A stretch of 64,000 nt of DNA, taken from contig NZ_LWAE01000001.1 in the NCBI RefSeq assembly GCF_001623875.1, positions 620,001 through 684,000 of the forward strand, in the 5' to 3' direction. Numbering within the stretch: the stretch's first letter is position 1; every line of letters begins with the position of its first letter. The notes below the pieces were generated by a model that was given only the letters and a program-made list of their open reading frames with translations, ran no database searches and was not told the DNA's origin. Of the stretch, positions 9,388-17,338 are shown in pieces. The DNA comes from Clostridium magnum DSM 2767. Its GTDB lineage: Bacteria; Bacillota; Clostridia; Clostridiales; Clostridiaceae. Made by a program: the position numbers and the translations under genes.

Positions 9388-9945
9388 ATGATAAGCGTAC
9401 AAACAATTCAATTAGTAACTACAGGAGTAGTTACTGGTGGAGTTTTAAGTTTTTTAGGTTTTACATTCTATGCAAAGAAAAAGGGCATAAAGCTAGGGAG
9501 TATTTTAAATAAAGCAGAAGAGGTTGTAAATACAGCAGGAGCAACATTAGATACTATAGAGCCTGTACTACCACCTGCAATTGCAAGTAATTTAGAGTAT
9601 ATAGAGAAATGGGCTAAAATAGCAGTAGGTAAAGCACAGCAGTTATATCACTCCGGAGAGATAGGAAAAGATGATAGAAAGACTAAAGCAGAAGAGGTAG
9701 TAAATGACTTACTAAAAGAGCTTAATATAACTACTACAGATTCTATAAAAACACTTATAGATGCAGCTATTGAGTATGCAGTAAATGAAAGTGGTCATGT
9801 TGAGAAAACCGAAGCTGAAAAAGAAATTGAGAAACAAGCATTACAAGCTCAAGTTGCACAACTTACAACAGAAAATACTACTCTTAAAAATGCTATAACT
9901 ACTGCAGCTAGTACAGTGCAAACAACAACTTCAGCTGCACAATAA
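9388..9945 (+). CDS. Phage holin-like protein, LLH type
   Basis: A 185-residue protein with one N-terminal membrane segment (about residues 8-28), a short basic linker (YAKKKGIKLGS) and a long helical, partly coiled-coil C-terminal part rich in Ala, Glu and Thr. This is the pattern of LLH holins (Lactobacillus delbrueckii LL-H type), with the typical phrase AVGKAQQLYHSGEIGKDDRK. It lies directly after holin and endolysin and may be a second holin or a regulator of lysis. GGAGG precedes the ATG. Confidence 0.6.
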   Translation: MISVQTIQLVTTGVVTGGVLSFLGFTFYAKKKGIKLGSILNKAEEVVNTAGATLDTIEPVLPPAIASNLEYIEKWAKIAVGKAQQLYHSGEIGKDDRKTKAEEVVNDLLKELNITTTDSIKTLIDAAIEYAVNESGHVEKTEAEKEIEKQALQAQVAQLTTENTTLKNAITTAASTVQTTTSAAQ

Positions 9946-9953
9946 TAATTTAT

Positions 9954-9985
9954 CCCAGGCTTAGGCTTGGGGCTTTTTTATTTTT
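9954..9985 (+). terminator. Terminator after the lysis cassette
   Basis: CCCAGGC and GCTTGGG (one G·U pair) form a stem with a TTAG loop, followed by a T-rich run. Confidence 0.65.
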
Positions 9986-10090
9986 TGTAATTAAATATGC
10001 TTAAGTTATACTTATTTACAATTTCTTTACAAAATGCATGTAAATTTGATATAATTAGTACAAAATTTACATATTAGGGGGGAATCACAA

Positions 10091-10762
10091 ATGAGTAAAA
10101 TGAAAAATTGTAAAGTGTGTGGCAATCAAATTGCAAAAGGGGTGAATAAATGCGTTCACTGTGGAAAGGATCAACGAAACTTTTTTATGAAACATAAAAT
10201 AATAACTATAATTCTTGGATTAGTTATATTAGGTGGAATTGGTTCAGGTATGGGTGGTGATAAAGACAATGCTACTAAAACTTCAACTGCTAGCACAAAA
10301 GAAACAACTCAAAGCAAATCAGCAGAATCAAAGAAGGAAGATCCAGTTTATAAAGTAGGAGATGTAATCAAGACGGATAAGTTTGAAGTTACTATTGTTT
10401 CTATTGAGGAAAAAGCTCAAGTTGGAGGCGAATATATTAAAAAAACACCATCTGAAGGTGGAACATATATAGCTGTTCAGTTTCAATACAAAAACATTAG
10501 TGATAAACCTGTTGGGAGTTTTTCTAAGCCTAGTATAAATTTAACAGATAAAAGTGGAACTAAATATAAGGCTGATATTGATGCTTCAAGTACATTTGCA
10601 ACAGAGGTTAATCCAGATAGAAAAATTGTAAGTGATTTAAACCCTGGCATTACCGTAAAAGATGCTGACGTATTTGAAATCTCTAAGGATTCATATAGTA
10701 AAGGTGGCTGGAAGCTTTTAGTTGCTGAAGGTAGTAAAAAAGCAAATATAAATATTAATTAA
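10091..10762 (+). CDS. Membrane protein with zinc ribbon and DUF4352-like domain
   Basis: A 223-residue protein. Residues 8-25 hold a zinc ribbon (CKVCGNQIAKG then CVHCGK), residues 35-55 are a membrane segment, residues 60-90 a low-complexity Thr/Ser/Lys linker, and residues 95-223 an outside Ig-like DUF4352 domain (YKVGDVIKTDKFEVTI at its start). Such proteins are common near prophage lysis genes and may serve in lysogenic conversion or superinfection exclusion; that role is an inference. It has its own promoter region and terminator, as lysogeny-expressed cargo often does. Confidence 0.65.
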   Translation: MSKMKNCKVCGNQIAKGVNKCVHCGKDQRNFFMKHKIITIILGLVILGGIGSGMGGDKDNATKTSTASTKETTQSKSAESKKEDPVYKVGDVIKTDKFEVTIVSIEEKAQVGGEYIKKTPSEGGTYIAVQFQYKNISDKPVGSFSKPSINLTDKSGTKYKADIDASSTFATEVNPDRKIVSDLNPGITVKDADVFEISKDSYSKGGWKLLVAEGSKKANININ

Positions 10763-10777
10763 AAATATATTTTCACG

Positions 10778-10799
10778 AAGCCCTTAGGGGCTTTTTTCT
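10778..10799 (+). terminator. Terminator after the DUF4352 gene
   Basis: AAGCCC and GGGCTT form a stem with a 4-nt loop followed by TTTTCTTTTT. Confidence 0.8.
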
Positions 10800-11168
10800 T
10801 TTTGGAAAGAGTACGTATGTCAATAAATTGTGATTAAGTTGTGGGAAAAGTGTGGATAACTATAATCCGTATGTGTAATTTAAACATATGGAATTCAGGA
10901 ATTTTATACCCATACCATAGGCGGATAATACCACACGTGGGAAACCCACATCTATAATAATACTATAGTTAAATAAGACTTTATATAAATGATATTATAT
11001 ATAAACAACTACTATATAAAACTATATTATATACCTAAAGGTATACTATAAAATAATAGATAGCGGTTGTTTTGTCAAGTGTAAATTTTATAGATAACAA
11101 TAAAAATATATATCAACATAACAATAAATGTGGTATAATATACTTAAGAATTAAACGGAGGGATTGGT
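10800..11168. other. Gene-free stretch, possible replication origin
   Basis: No gene is seen in these 369 nt. A perfect DnaA box (TTATCCACA on the minus strand) lies at about 10851-10859. A GC-richer patch with GTGGG and CCCAC arms (about 10937-10950) is followed by about 100 nt of almost pure AT, which looks like an unwinding element. A promoter for the next gene ends the stretch (TATAAT near 11134). Together with the Rep-like and ParM-like genes downstream this resembles a plasmid origin. Confidence 0.45.
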
Positions 11169-11324
11169 ATGGCAAGAAAAGCTATAAATACAACTATTGA
11201 TGAAAAGTTAATAAAAGATATAAAACGGTTAACGGTAGAAGAAGAGTGTAACATAAATGATTTAATTGAAGAAGGATTAAGACTTGTACTTGAAAAACGT
11301 AAAAGCAGTAACCAAGGTGAATAA
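11169..11324 (+). CDS. Small ribbon-helix-helix DNA-binding protein
   Basis: A 51-residue ORF with ATG at 11169 and GGAGGGA upstream. The pattern INTTIDEKLIKDIKRL, then NDLIEEGLRLVLEK, is that of Arc/CopG ribbon-helix-helix repressors. It is followed by a perfect terminator and then by AACAACAT repeats around the next promoter, which are probable operators. The likely role is copy control or repression of the Rep-like gene. Confidence 0.7.
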   Translation: MARKAINTTIDEKLIKDIKRLTVEEECNINDLIEEGLRLVLEKRKSSNQGE

Positions 11325-11342
11325 ACCTTGGTTTATTTTTTT
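11308..11342 (+). terminator. Terminator after the ribbon-helix-helix gene
   Basis: AACCAAGGT and ACCTTGGTT form a perfect 9-bp stem followed by TATTTTTTTA. It overlaps the end of the coding region. Confidence 0.8.
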
Positions 11343-11358
11343 ATTTAAAAATATGTTG

Positions 11359-11420
11359 TTGACAACATAACAACATGAGTGATATACTTTATTTAACAAC
11401 ATAACAACATAACAACATAA
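11359..11420 (+). promoter_or_regulatory. Promoter of the Rep-like gene embedded in AACAACAT direct repeats
   Basis: TTGACA (11359-11364) and TATACT (11383-11388) are 18 bp apart. Copies of the 8-bp unit AACAACAT lie on both sides: two before the -10 box (the first reads GACAACAT, 11361-11376) and three in perfect tandem after it (11395-11402, 11403-11410, 11411-11418). They could be iterons for the Rep protein or operators for the ribbon-helix-helix protein. Confidence 0.7.
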
Positions 11421-11442
11421 AGTAAATTAAGGAGGTGGCTAC

Positions 11443-12147
11443 ATGACTACTAAAGGATTCACTAAAATAAACAATTCAATAATTTTTAATGCAGACCTAT
11501 CTTTAGAAGCTATAGGGCTTTATGTTAAGCTACAATACTTATCAACTATAGATAACTTTTCTATTAAAAGAGACTACATAAGATCCATTAGTGGTTATGG
11601 TGAGACTGCCTTCAGAAGAGTTTGGAAGGAGTTAAAGGACAAAGGTGTACTTATAGAAACTAAATCAAGAAGTAAGGGGAGATATGAGTATAAATACACT
11701 TTAAAAACCGATAACACAGCAAAGGTTACTGCTCCAACGGAAGAAAAGAAACCTAAACATATAGATAGTGATGGGAATACTCCACTAGATGGGCAAGTAA
11801 ACATTGATGATGTCATAGGAGCGGATCAACAAGAAAAGCCTGTTATAAATAAAAATACTGCAGAGATAGTAAAAGCTACAGGATTTGATGATTCTCAAGC
11901 AAAGGAGCTTTTAAAATTAGCTAATAATAATGAAAGTAAAGTGATAGAAAGCTATAACTACACATTAAAGCAGAGAGAAGTAAGGAATACATTCAATTAC
12001 ACTAAATGGGTTATAGCAAACAAAATTAATGTCCAAGAAAGCAATACAGTTAAAAGCACTTTTAATAATTTTAAACAGCGACAATATGATTTTGATAGAT
12101 TAAAAAAGGCATTATTGTATGGGGAACCATATGAGTTGCCTGCATAG
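11443..12147 (+). CDS. Replication initiator-like protein, helix-turn-helix
   Basis: A 234-residue protein. Residues 1-85 are a winged helix of the type in clostridial Rep and DnaD-like proteins (FTKINNSIIFNADLSLEAIG, GYGETAFRRVWKELKDKGVL). A charged linker follows. Residues 130-210 hold a DnaD-like segment (ATGFDDSQAKELLKLANNN, YNYTLKQREVRNTFNYTKWV). GGAGGTGG precedes the ATG, just downstream of the repeats. With the DnaA box upstream and the ParM-like gene downstream, a plasmid-type initiator is the best reading; a phage replication organiser is the alternative. Confidence 0.6.
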   Translation: MTTKGFTKINNSIIFNADLSLEAIGLYVKLQYLSTIDNFSIKRDYIRSISGYGETAFRRVWKELKDKGVLIETKSRSKGRYEYKYTLKTDNTAKVTAPTEEKKPKHIDSDGNTPLDGQVNIDDVIGADQQEKPVINKNTAEIVKATGFDDSQAKELLKLANNNESKVIESYNYTLKQREVRNTFNYTKWVIANKINVQESNTVKSTFNNFKQRQYDFDRLKKALLYGEPYELPA

Positions 12148-12161
12148 GAGGTTTATTAATT

Positions 12162-12563
12162 ATGGATAAGGATTATATAAAGGCTGCAAGTATTGCAAAT
12201 GATGCTTTAAGCAGAATAAATAGCATATATGATAATGCTAAAACTGGAATCTTTGAGGATAACAAAGCTTGTAAAGCAATGGAAGAGTTTATATCAAGTA
12301 TTGAAGATTTTGTAAATACTGTTGAGCATTATTCTAAAGACACTAAAGAAGGTTATTTGGAATTAAATAAAAATGGAAGATATGAATTAAAAGGTACAGA
12401 ACTTACATGTGGTTATCCAGTGGAAATCTATAATAGAAAATATGGTGAATGGAATGATGGCAGAATAGAACATTCTGATGAATATGGAGGCTATTATTTT
12501 TATAATTACGATGATAGACATATGAGTCTGTCTGATGAAGTTAAAGCAAGAATAAGATACTGA
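12162..12563 (+). CDS. Hypothetical phage/plasmid protein
   Basis: A 133-residue acidic protein between the Rep-like and ParM-like genes, with GGAGG before the ATG. The N-terminal half is helical; the C-terminal half is rich in Tyr and aromatic residues (GYPVEIYNRKYGEWNDGRIE, YGGYYFYNYDD) and resembles DUF5348-type small domains of Firmicute plasmids and ICEs (recalled, not checked). Function unknown. Confidence 0.5.
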   Translation: MDKDYIKAASIANDALSRINSIYDNAKTGIFEDNKACKAMEEFISSIEDFVNTVEHYSKDTKEGYLELNKNGRYELKGTELTCGYPVEIYNRKYGEWNDGRIEHSDEYGGYYFYNYDDRHMSLSDEVKARIRY

Positions 12564-12590
12564 TTAAATTATATAAGGGAGATGTTTATA

Positions 12591-13478
12591 ATGAGTAAAG
12601 AAATAAAAAGCACAATAATTGATTTAGGGAATATTAATGTGAAATTTATAGGAGATAACAAAGGTAAATTTAGCAGTAAAATAACTAATGATTATCAATC
12701 ATATGAAGAAGGATTTCAAAGAATAGAATATAATGGTACAAAAACATATATAGGTATAGGAGAACTATCAAGAGAATTTAACAAGGCTGATAGGGATTAT
12801 ATGGCTCAACTTCTTTATGGTATAGGAAAAGCTAATACAGCAGATACAACAGAAACTAATCTTACCTTATTGCTACCAATAATACAGATGAAAAATAAAG
12901 CTAAGTTAGTGGCAGCTCTTAAAGAAAAAACATTTAATTTTAAATTTAATCGCGAAGATAGAAGTATAAAAATAAATGACTTATTGGTGCTACCAGAGGG
13001 ATATGCTTCATACTACAGTTTAGATATAGAAGATAGAAAAGGTGATGTATGTATATTAGACATAGGTTCAAGAACGATTAATATATGTGTATTGGAAAAT
13101 GGAAAAATAGCAAAAACCAATACAATTAAACTAGGATCATTTGATTTCTACTCTAAAATAAAAGCTATAGAGAACGCTAAGGGTGAAGATTTTACAGAGG
13201 AAGATGTACAAAGGTTAATTGATAATGGACTTATTAAAATAGAGTCTAAGCAATATATCGAATTTTTGGGTGATATATTAAATCTGGTTAAGCCATATGT
13301 TAATCTTAAAACTTATAATACAATATTCACTGGAGGTACAAGCTTGATGTTAAAAGACTATATTACTAAACTTCCATTAAGTAAATTTAAAATACATCAA
13401 AATGCAGAAACAAGCAATGTAGATGGAGCATTGGAAGCGGCTAAGAAGGTGTGGAGCAATGGCAATAAGCAACAATAG
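12591..13478 (+). CDS. ParM/Alp-type actin-like segregation ATPase
   Basis: The start is placed at 12591, 8 nt after GGGAG; an ATG at 12582 abuts that site. The 295-residue protein shows the actin-ATPase signature: phosphate-1 loop IIDLGNINVKF at residues 9-19, phosphate-2 loop LDIGSRTINI at 156-165 and adenosine motif FTGGTSLML at 246-254. It should form filaments that push plasmid copies apart. The gene overlaps its small partner, the usual parM-parR arrangement. In phages this marks plasmid-like prophages. Confidence 0.82.
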   Translation: MSKEIKSTIIDLGNINVKFIGDNKGKFSSKITNDYQSYEEGFQRIEYNGTKTYIGIGELSREFNKADRDYMAQLLYGIGKANTADTTETNLTLLLPIIQMKNKAKLVAALKEKTFNFKFNREDRSIKINDLLVLPEGYASYYSLDIEDRKGDVCILDIGSRTINICVLENGKIAKTNTIKLGSFDFYSKIKAIENAKGEDFTEEDVQRLIDNGLIKIESKQYIEFLGDILNLVKPYVNLKTYNTIFTGGTSLMLKDYITKLPLSKFKIHQNAETSNVDGALEAAKKVWSNGNKQQ

Positions 13479-13785
13479 TGCAAGAGTTCAGTTCACTCTT
13501 AATAAAAGCAAAGATAAAGAAAAAATTATAGCAAAGTTCCTTGAGGAGTTTATAAATCCTAATAATGCCATAAAAGAAATCTTATATAACTATATAGTGA
13601 GTAATAGTGATACAAAGTTACTTAAAGTTACTCACTCGGAAGTTACTCAAAGTGATACGAAGTTACTTGAAGTTAGTAAAAGTGAGTTACTTGATGATAA
13701 TATAGTTACTCAAGGTGAGGTAAAGTTACCGGAAGTGAGTGACTTAGAGCAAAATGAGTTAGAAGAATTGAGTAAGTTTATTTAA
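13459..13785 (+). CDS. ParR-like partner of the actin protein
   Basis: A 108-residue ORF starting inside the ParM-like gene, in the place of the centromere-binding adapter. Residues 1-50 (ARVQFTLNKSKDKEKIIAKF, then NAIKEILYNYI) resemble the short ribbon-helix-helix end of ParR. Residues 50-95 are imperfect repeats around SDTKLLKV and SDTKLLEV, also visible in the DNA as repeats of about 40 nt. The family match is inferred from position and general form. Confidence 0.55.
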   Translation: MAISNNSARVQFTLNKSKDKEKIIAKFLEEFINPNNAIKEILYNYIVSNSDTKLLKVTHSEVTQSDTKLLEVSKSELLDDNIVTQGEVKLPEVSDLEQNELEELSKFI

Positions 13786-13796
13786 AATATAAGACT

Positions 13797-13819
13797 AAGC
13801 CCTTTTGGGCTTTTTTTCT
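13797..13819 (+). terminator. Terminator after the segregation genes
   Basis: AAGCCC TTTT GGGCTT hairpin followed by TTTTTCTTTTTT. Confidence 0.85.
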
Positions 13820-13860
13820 TTTTTAGTCACTAGTTTTACAAAATTGGAATAAAATTAGAA

Positions 13861-13896
13861 TGTTCGCTTGTTAAATAAACAAGTGTTCGTTATAAT
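13861..13896 (+). promoter_or_regulatory. Promoter and candidate operator of the LexA-type gene
   Basis: TTGTTA (13868-13873) and TATAAT (13891-13896) are 17 bp apart. TGTTCG occurs twice (13861-13866 and 13884-13889), and CTTGTT/AACAAG form an inverted repeat across the spacer. These are likely sites for self-repression or for host LexA. Confidence 0.55.
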
Positions 13897-13932
13897 AAGA
13901 ATACAAATTATAAATAGTGAGGAGATATATTT

Positions 13933-14166
13933 ATGATGATAGAAGCAGCATTAACTAAAAAGCAAATTGATTTTTTAAAGGTATTAATTACTTACATAAA
14001 AGAACATCAATTTCCACCAACTATTAGAGAGCTGTGCGAACTAACTGGACTAAAATCAACCAGTACAGTTAAAGGATATATAGATAGGCTAGTTGAAAAG
14101 GGAATATTAGAAAGAGAAGATGATAAACCACGTACGTTAAGAGTTGTAAAAGCTTTGAATATTTAA
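13933..14166 (+). CDS. LexA-type DNA-binding domain without protease domain
   Basis: A 77-residue protein equal to the N-terminal winged helix of LexA: LTKKQIDFLKVLITYIKEHQ, FPPTIRELCELTGLKSTSTV, then a recognition helix and GILEREDDKPRTL wing. The cleavage site and the Ser/Lys peptidase domain are absent, and a terminator follows at once, so this is not a window artefact. It could compete with host LexA at SOS promoters or control the phage. The start has GAGGAGAT upstream. Confidence 0.75.
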   Translation: MMIEAALTKKQIDFLKVLITYIKEHQFPPTIRELCELTGLKSTSTVKGYIDRLVEKGILEREDDKPRTLRVVKALNI

Positions 14167-14168
14167 AG

Positions 14169-14195
14169 AAGCACTCTATTTAAGAGTGCTTTTGA
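14169..14195 (+). terminator. Terminator after the LexA-type gene
   Basis: AAGCACTCT and AGAGTGCTT form a perfect 9-bp stem with a 5-nt loop, followed by TTGAATAT. Confidence 0.7.
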
Positions 14196-14399
14196 ATATA
14201 GATTTATTAGTTTCCTTGCATATTAGATTAAATTTTACAAATTTGAGTGGTGACAAGTGTTTCGGTATTTTTTATAGATTATGGAATTATTTTTATAAAA
14301 ATGCTATTATAAGTGCATAAAACTAAATATATCAAGTTACAGAAAACAAATATCTTTTTATTGTAAAATATTTAAGGCAATGTTAATGATCAGAAATAC

Positions 14400-14645
14400 T
14401 TATTCATTCTTGTTTTTCTTATATAACTTGCTAAATGAAACTTTTAGACTGGTTCTACATAAAAGATAGTCTAAGGTTGTATCGAAATAATCAGCAATTT
14501 TGACTAACATATCAAGGTTAGGCTCCCTATATCCTATTTCGTAGCCAGAAAGTGTGTTGCGTTCAATATGTAAAGCTTCTGCAACTTCTTGTTGTGTTAG
14601 ATCTTTATCCTCTCTTAGGCCTTTAAGTCTTTCATGAAATAACAT
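14400..14645 (-). CDS. XRE-family repressor
   Basis: An 81-residue helix-turn-helix protein (LTQQEVAEALHIERNTLSGY, then LDMLVKIADYFDTTLDYLL). I place the start at the ATG at 14645, after GAGGTGG, rather than at the GTG three codons upstream that overlaps this site. It runs opposite to the LexA-type gene and is probably a lysogeny repressor or immunity regulator. Confidence 0.75.
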   Translation of the reverse strand: MLFHERLKGLREDKDLTQQEVAEALHIERNTLSGYEIGYREPNLDMLVKIADYFDTTLDYLLCRTSLKVSFSKLYKKNKNE

Positions 14646-14811
14646 TATAACCACCTCAAAAATATGGTAGCATGATAAGTTTAGAGAAGAAAAAAAGAGT
14701 CGCGTTACGCGACGTAAAATGAATACAGTTTAATGATTAAGCGTTCTTTTAAACACTGTAATATAACATAGTTAATTTATTACATAAAAATACAAAAGGG
14801 GATGAGTAGTA

Positions 14812-14907
14812 GTGACAACATATAAAACAGAAGATGAGAAGCCAATGCAAAATAAAAAAGTAAGAGTTATATTAAAGTTGAAAATAAAAAAACAGAAAGT
14901 TTACTAA
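14812..14907 (+). CDS. Possible very small basic protein
   Basis: A 31-residue ORF with GTG start and AAGGGGATGA upstream; it contains KKVRVILKLKIKK. It lies between two regulators that read the other way. The ribosome site is good but the length is too small to be sure of coding. Confidence 0.25.
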   Translation: MTTYKTEDEKPMQNKKVRVILKLKIKKQKVY

Positions 14908-15191
14908 GCTTTCTGTTTTAAAAAATAATCTATATGTATATTAAGGCTTTCACATATTTTTCTTAAGTTTTTTAAATTTGGTTTATATCCTATTTCATAT
15001 CTACATAGACTCGAATACCCTATATTACACATTTGGGCAAATTGACGCTGAGTGAATCCTTGAAGCATTCTTAATTTATAGATTTTGTGTGCAATAGTAT
15101 CTTCTGAAAGAGTAGCGTATGCTATTGCACCAGTACTTTCAATAGGTTCAAATATTTTTTTAAATGTTGCAGTTTTGTTCACATAGCACAT
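14904..15191 (-). CDS. XRE-family regulator at the prophage edge
   Basis: A 95-residue protein with a non-conserved N-terminal 35 residues and a C-terminal helix-turn-helix (MLQGFTQRQFAQMCNIGYSS, then LKNLRKICESLNIHIDYFL). Its start codon touches the first bases that read as the host FAD-oxidoreductase gene, so it sits at the very end of the prophage. A regulator of this type is also the last gene at the far end of the 38-kb element (53210). Confidence 0.65.
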   Translation of the reverse strand: MCYVNKTATFKKIFEPIESTGAIAYATLSEDTIAHKIYKLRMLQGFTQRQFAQMCNIGYSSLCRYEIGYKPNLKNLRKICESLNIHIDYFLKQKA

Positions 15192-15407
15192 GTAAAGTTA
15201 ATGACTTCATACTACCCATTAGAGAAGTTAAGAAAAATAAAGGGTCTGGAAAATGCAAAATACATTGACCCTTATGCAGGAGGAAAAGGAAACTCTATTC
15301 GGTATCTTTCTGTGGCTCCAAGATCAGATGACATGAGGGTAAAGGGAATAAGTAATCTGTTCTGTGGTGGAGAGAAGAGTGGTCTTTTCGTAGGGCATAC
15401 TGAAGCT
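15189..15407 (+). pseudogene. FAD-dependent oxidoreductase, middle fragment (split gene)
   Basis: A fragment in one frame that reads HVKLMTSYYPLEKLRKIKG and runs on through DPYAGGKGNSIRYLSVAPR to LFCGGEKSGLFVGHTEA. This is the region before the C-terminus of a clostridial FAD-dependent oxidoreductase related to TrmFO/MnmG. It has no N-terminal FAD part in front (prophage DNA lies there) and ends at GAAGCT (15402-15407). The remaining 95 residues of the protein start, in frame at the same hexamer, at 53663. Confidence 0.85.
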
Positions 15408-15422
15408 TGAATTAACAAACTG
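15402..15422 (+). other. Left attachment site of the 38-kb element
   Basis: Core GAAGCT (15402-15407) in host-gene context on the left; element sequence TGAATT and the inverted arm AACAAACTG (15414-15422) on the right. Confidence 0.78.
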
Positions 15423-15454
15423 CAAGAAATTGGATATATTTAGGAAAGTGCCTT

Positions 15455-17059
15455 TTATTTTTTTTTAGCACCTCCCCAAAGCTTTATATCTATATGGCCG
15501 GTGGAACTGTCCCAGGTGATTTTATCTACAACAGATGAAAGTAAATATTTTTTATAATCTATATCTATCATTTCTATAGTCTTACTAAACTCACTAAGGC
15601 TTTTTATTATTAAATCTAAGTTAACATCAATATCGTATTTTTTCTCATTTTCATTATTAATATTATTTAGTTTAGTTCTCAGTGAGGTTAACTCATTTTC
15701 TCTATTTTCTATTTCAGTTATTATATATTTAGCTGCAGATGAGTTTTTATTTTCAGCTAGTTGTTTTACTAAGTTATTTATGCTAATTTCTAGTTCAGCA
15801 ATACTTTTGCTAATAGTTTCAGTTCCTGACAAATCAGTAGTTGAAGAAATTTCGTCTTTAAGTGACTTTAGCTCTTCAATTAGAATGTTATCATCCTTAG
15901 TAATTTCTTTTAGTTTATTTATAGTAACTTGCTCTATTTTATCAACTCTTACGTTACCATTATTACATCTAGTGCCTTTAGAATTTGTTTTCATGGCACA
16001 AGAGTAATAATATATTTTCTTTCCATCTTTATTTATTCCACCATGAATTACAGTCATATTAGCACCACATTTGCCACATCTTAATATACCGGTTAGCAAA
16101 GCATTATGAGTTCTACCGAGCTGAGGAGCCTTAACTTTATTTGTCTTGAGAGTCTCCTGTATTTCTAACCAATTAGCTGCCTCAATAATACCTTCATGTT
16201 TTGCTACAGTAGCTATCCACTCATCCATTTCTCTATATTGGTTAGTACCTTTCTTCTTGTTATAAGTTAACATTCCATGTATGCTATCTGGAGTACCAGT
16301 TGTAATTATTCCTTTCTTATTTAAATAATCAAATACATTAATATCTGCTTTAACGTATGTAGGATTTGATAACACGTCTGAAACAGATCTAACATTCCAG
16401 TCTGCACCTAATTTTGTTTTAATATTATGTTCTAAAAGATACTGGGTTACTTTTCTGAGGGATTTAAATTCTAAGTACCTGTTATATATTAGTTTTATAA
16501 CTGTTAGCTCATTATCAATAGGAGTAAGTTTATACATAGATCTTTCCTTAAATTCAGAATCAAAATAGCTCATTTTTTCACTCCTAAATCCAAGAGGGGT
16601 TTGACCTCCAAGCCAACGACCAGACTTTGCAAGCTCTAGCATGTTATCACGAATACGTTCTGCAATGGTTTCACGCTCTAATTGAGCGAATACAGAGGCT
16701 ATGTACATCATTGCACGTCCCATTGGTGTTGATGTGTCAAATTGCTCTCTAATGCTTATAAAATCAATGTTAAGTTCCTGTAGTTCATTAATTAGAGTGG
16801 AGAAGTCTGCTATGTTTCTACTTATACGGTCTAGACGATAGCATATAAGGAAACTAAACTTTTTAGACTTACCATCTTTTAGCATTTTCTGAAATTGAGG
16901 TCTATCAGTAGTTCTACCAGAAAAACCTTCGTCTTCATAGATTAAAAATTCATCTATTCCTAAGCTTTTTGCATGATTGGTACAGAGCTGGATCTGATTT
17001 TCAATGGATTCACCTTTACCAGTGAACTTAGATTTTCTAGAGTATATTGCTGCAATCAT
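15455..17059 (-). CDS. Large serine integrase
   Basis: A 534-residue recombinase. The start is taken at the ATG at 17059, 8 nt after AAGGAG; a GTG three codons earlier is possible. Residues 1-150 are the resolvase domain with YSRKS (Ser10 the likely nucleophile) and CYRLDRISRN. Residues about 160-300 are the recombinase domain (WLGGQTPLGFRS, LSNPTYVKAD). A zinc ribbon follows (CGKCGANMTV, then two more cysteines), and residues 370-500 hold the coiled coil that directs integration and excision. It is intact and presumably catalyses the attL/attR reaction flanking this element. Confidence 0.9.
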   Translation of the reverse strand: MIAAIYSRKSKFTGKGESIENQIQLCTNHAKSLGIDEFLIYEDEGFSGRTTDRPQFQKMLKDGKSKKFSFLICYRLDRISRNIADFSTLINELQELNIDFISIREQFDTSTPMGRAMMYIASVFAQLERETIAERIRDNMLELAKSGRWLGGQTPLGFRSEKMSYFDSEFKERSMYKLTPIDNELTVIKLIYNRYLEFKSLRKVTQYLLEHNIKTKLGADWNVRSVSDVLSNPTYVKADINVFDYLNKKGIITTGTPDSIHGMLTYNKKKGTNQYREMDEWIATVAKHEGIIEAANWLEIQETLKTNKVKAPQLGRTHNALLTGILRCGKCGANMTVIHGGINKDGKKIYYYSCAMKTNSKGTRCNNGNVRVDKIEQVTINKLKEITKDDNILIEELKSLKDEISSTTDLSGTETISKSIAELEISINNLVKQLAENKNSSAAKYIITEIENRENELTSLRTKLNNINNENEKKYDIDVNLDLIIKSLSEFSKTIEMIDIDYKKYLLSSVVDKITWDSSTGHIDIKLWGGAKKK

Positions 17060-17338
17060 AGGTATCACTCCTTATATTTTAGTTAGTAAAAAAAGCTTAT
17101 ATTAAATAGTATTCCGAATGATTGGGTTTTAATAAATTATTTTTAATGTAATGTGAAACTAAAGGGGGAATTTTGAGATAGTTAAAGGTAACCACATTAG
17201 ACATGCTTATATATGTGCAAAAAGGCTGTAAATGAATATCTATTATGAGTGCTTATGGCATATATCTAGTAAGAGACTATGGATACTATTATTATATTTA
17301 AGTAAATGAAGCATACATAAGCTATAGGGGGCAAGTAT

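Noticed and set aside
11359..11420. CRISPR array
   Set aside because: The repeats are 8 bp without spacers; no other repeat-spacer pattern was seen in the window.
15455..17059. Integrase as part of the tail-gene prophage
   Set aside because: A fragment of the host gene lies between the prophage and the integrase, and the rebuilt attP assigns the integrase to the element on its right.
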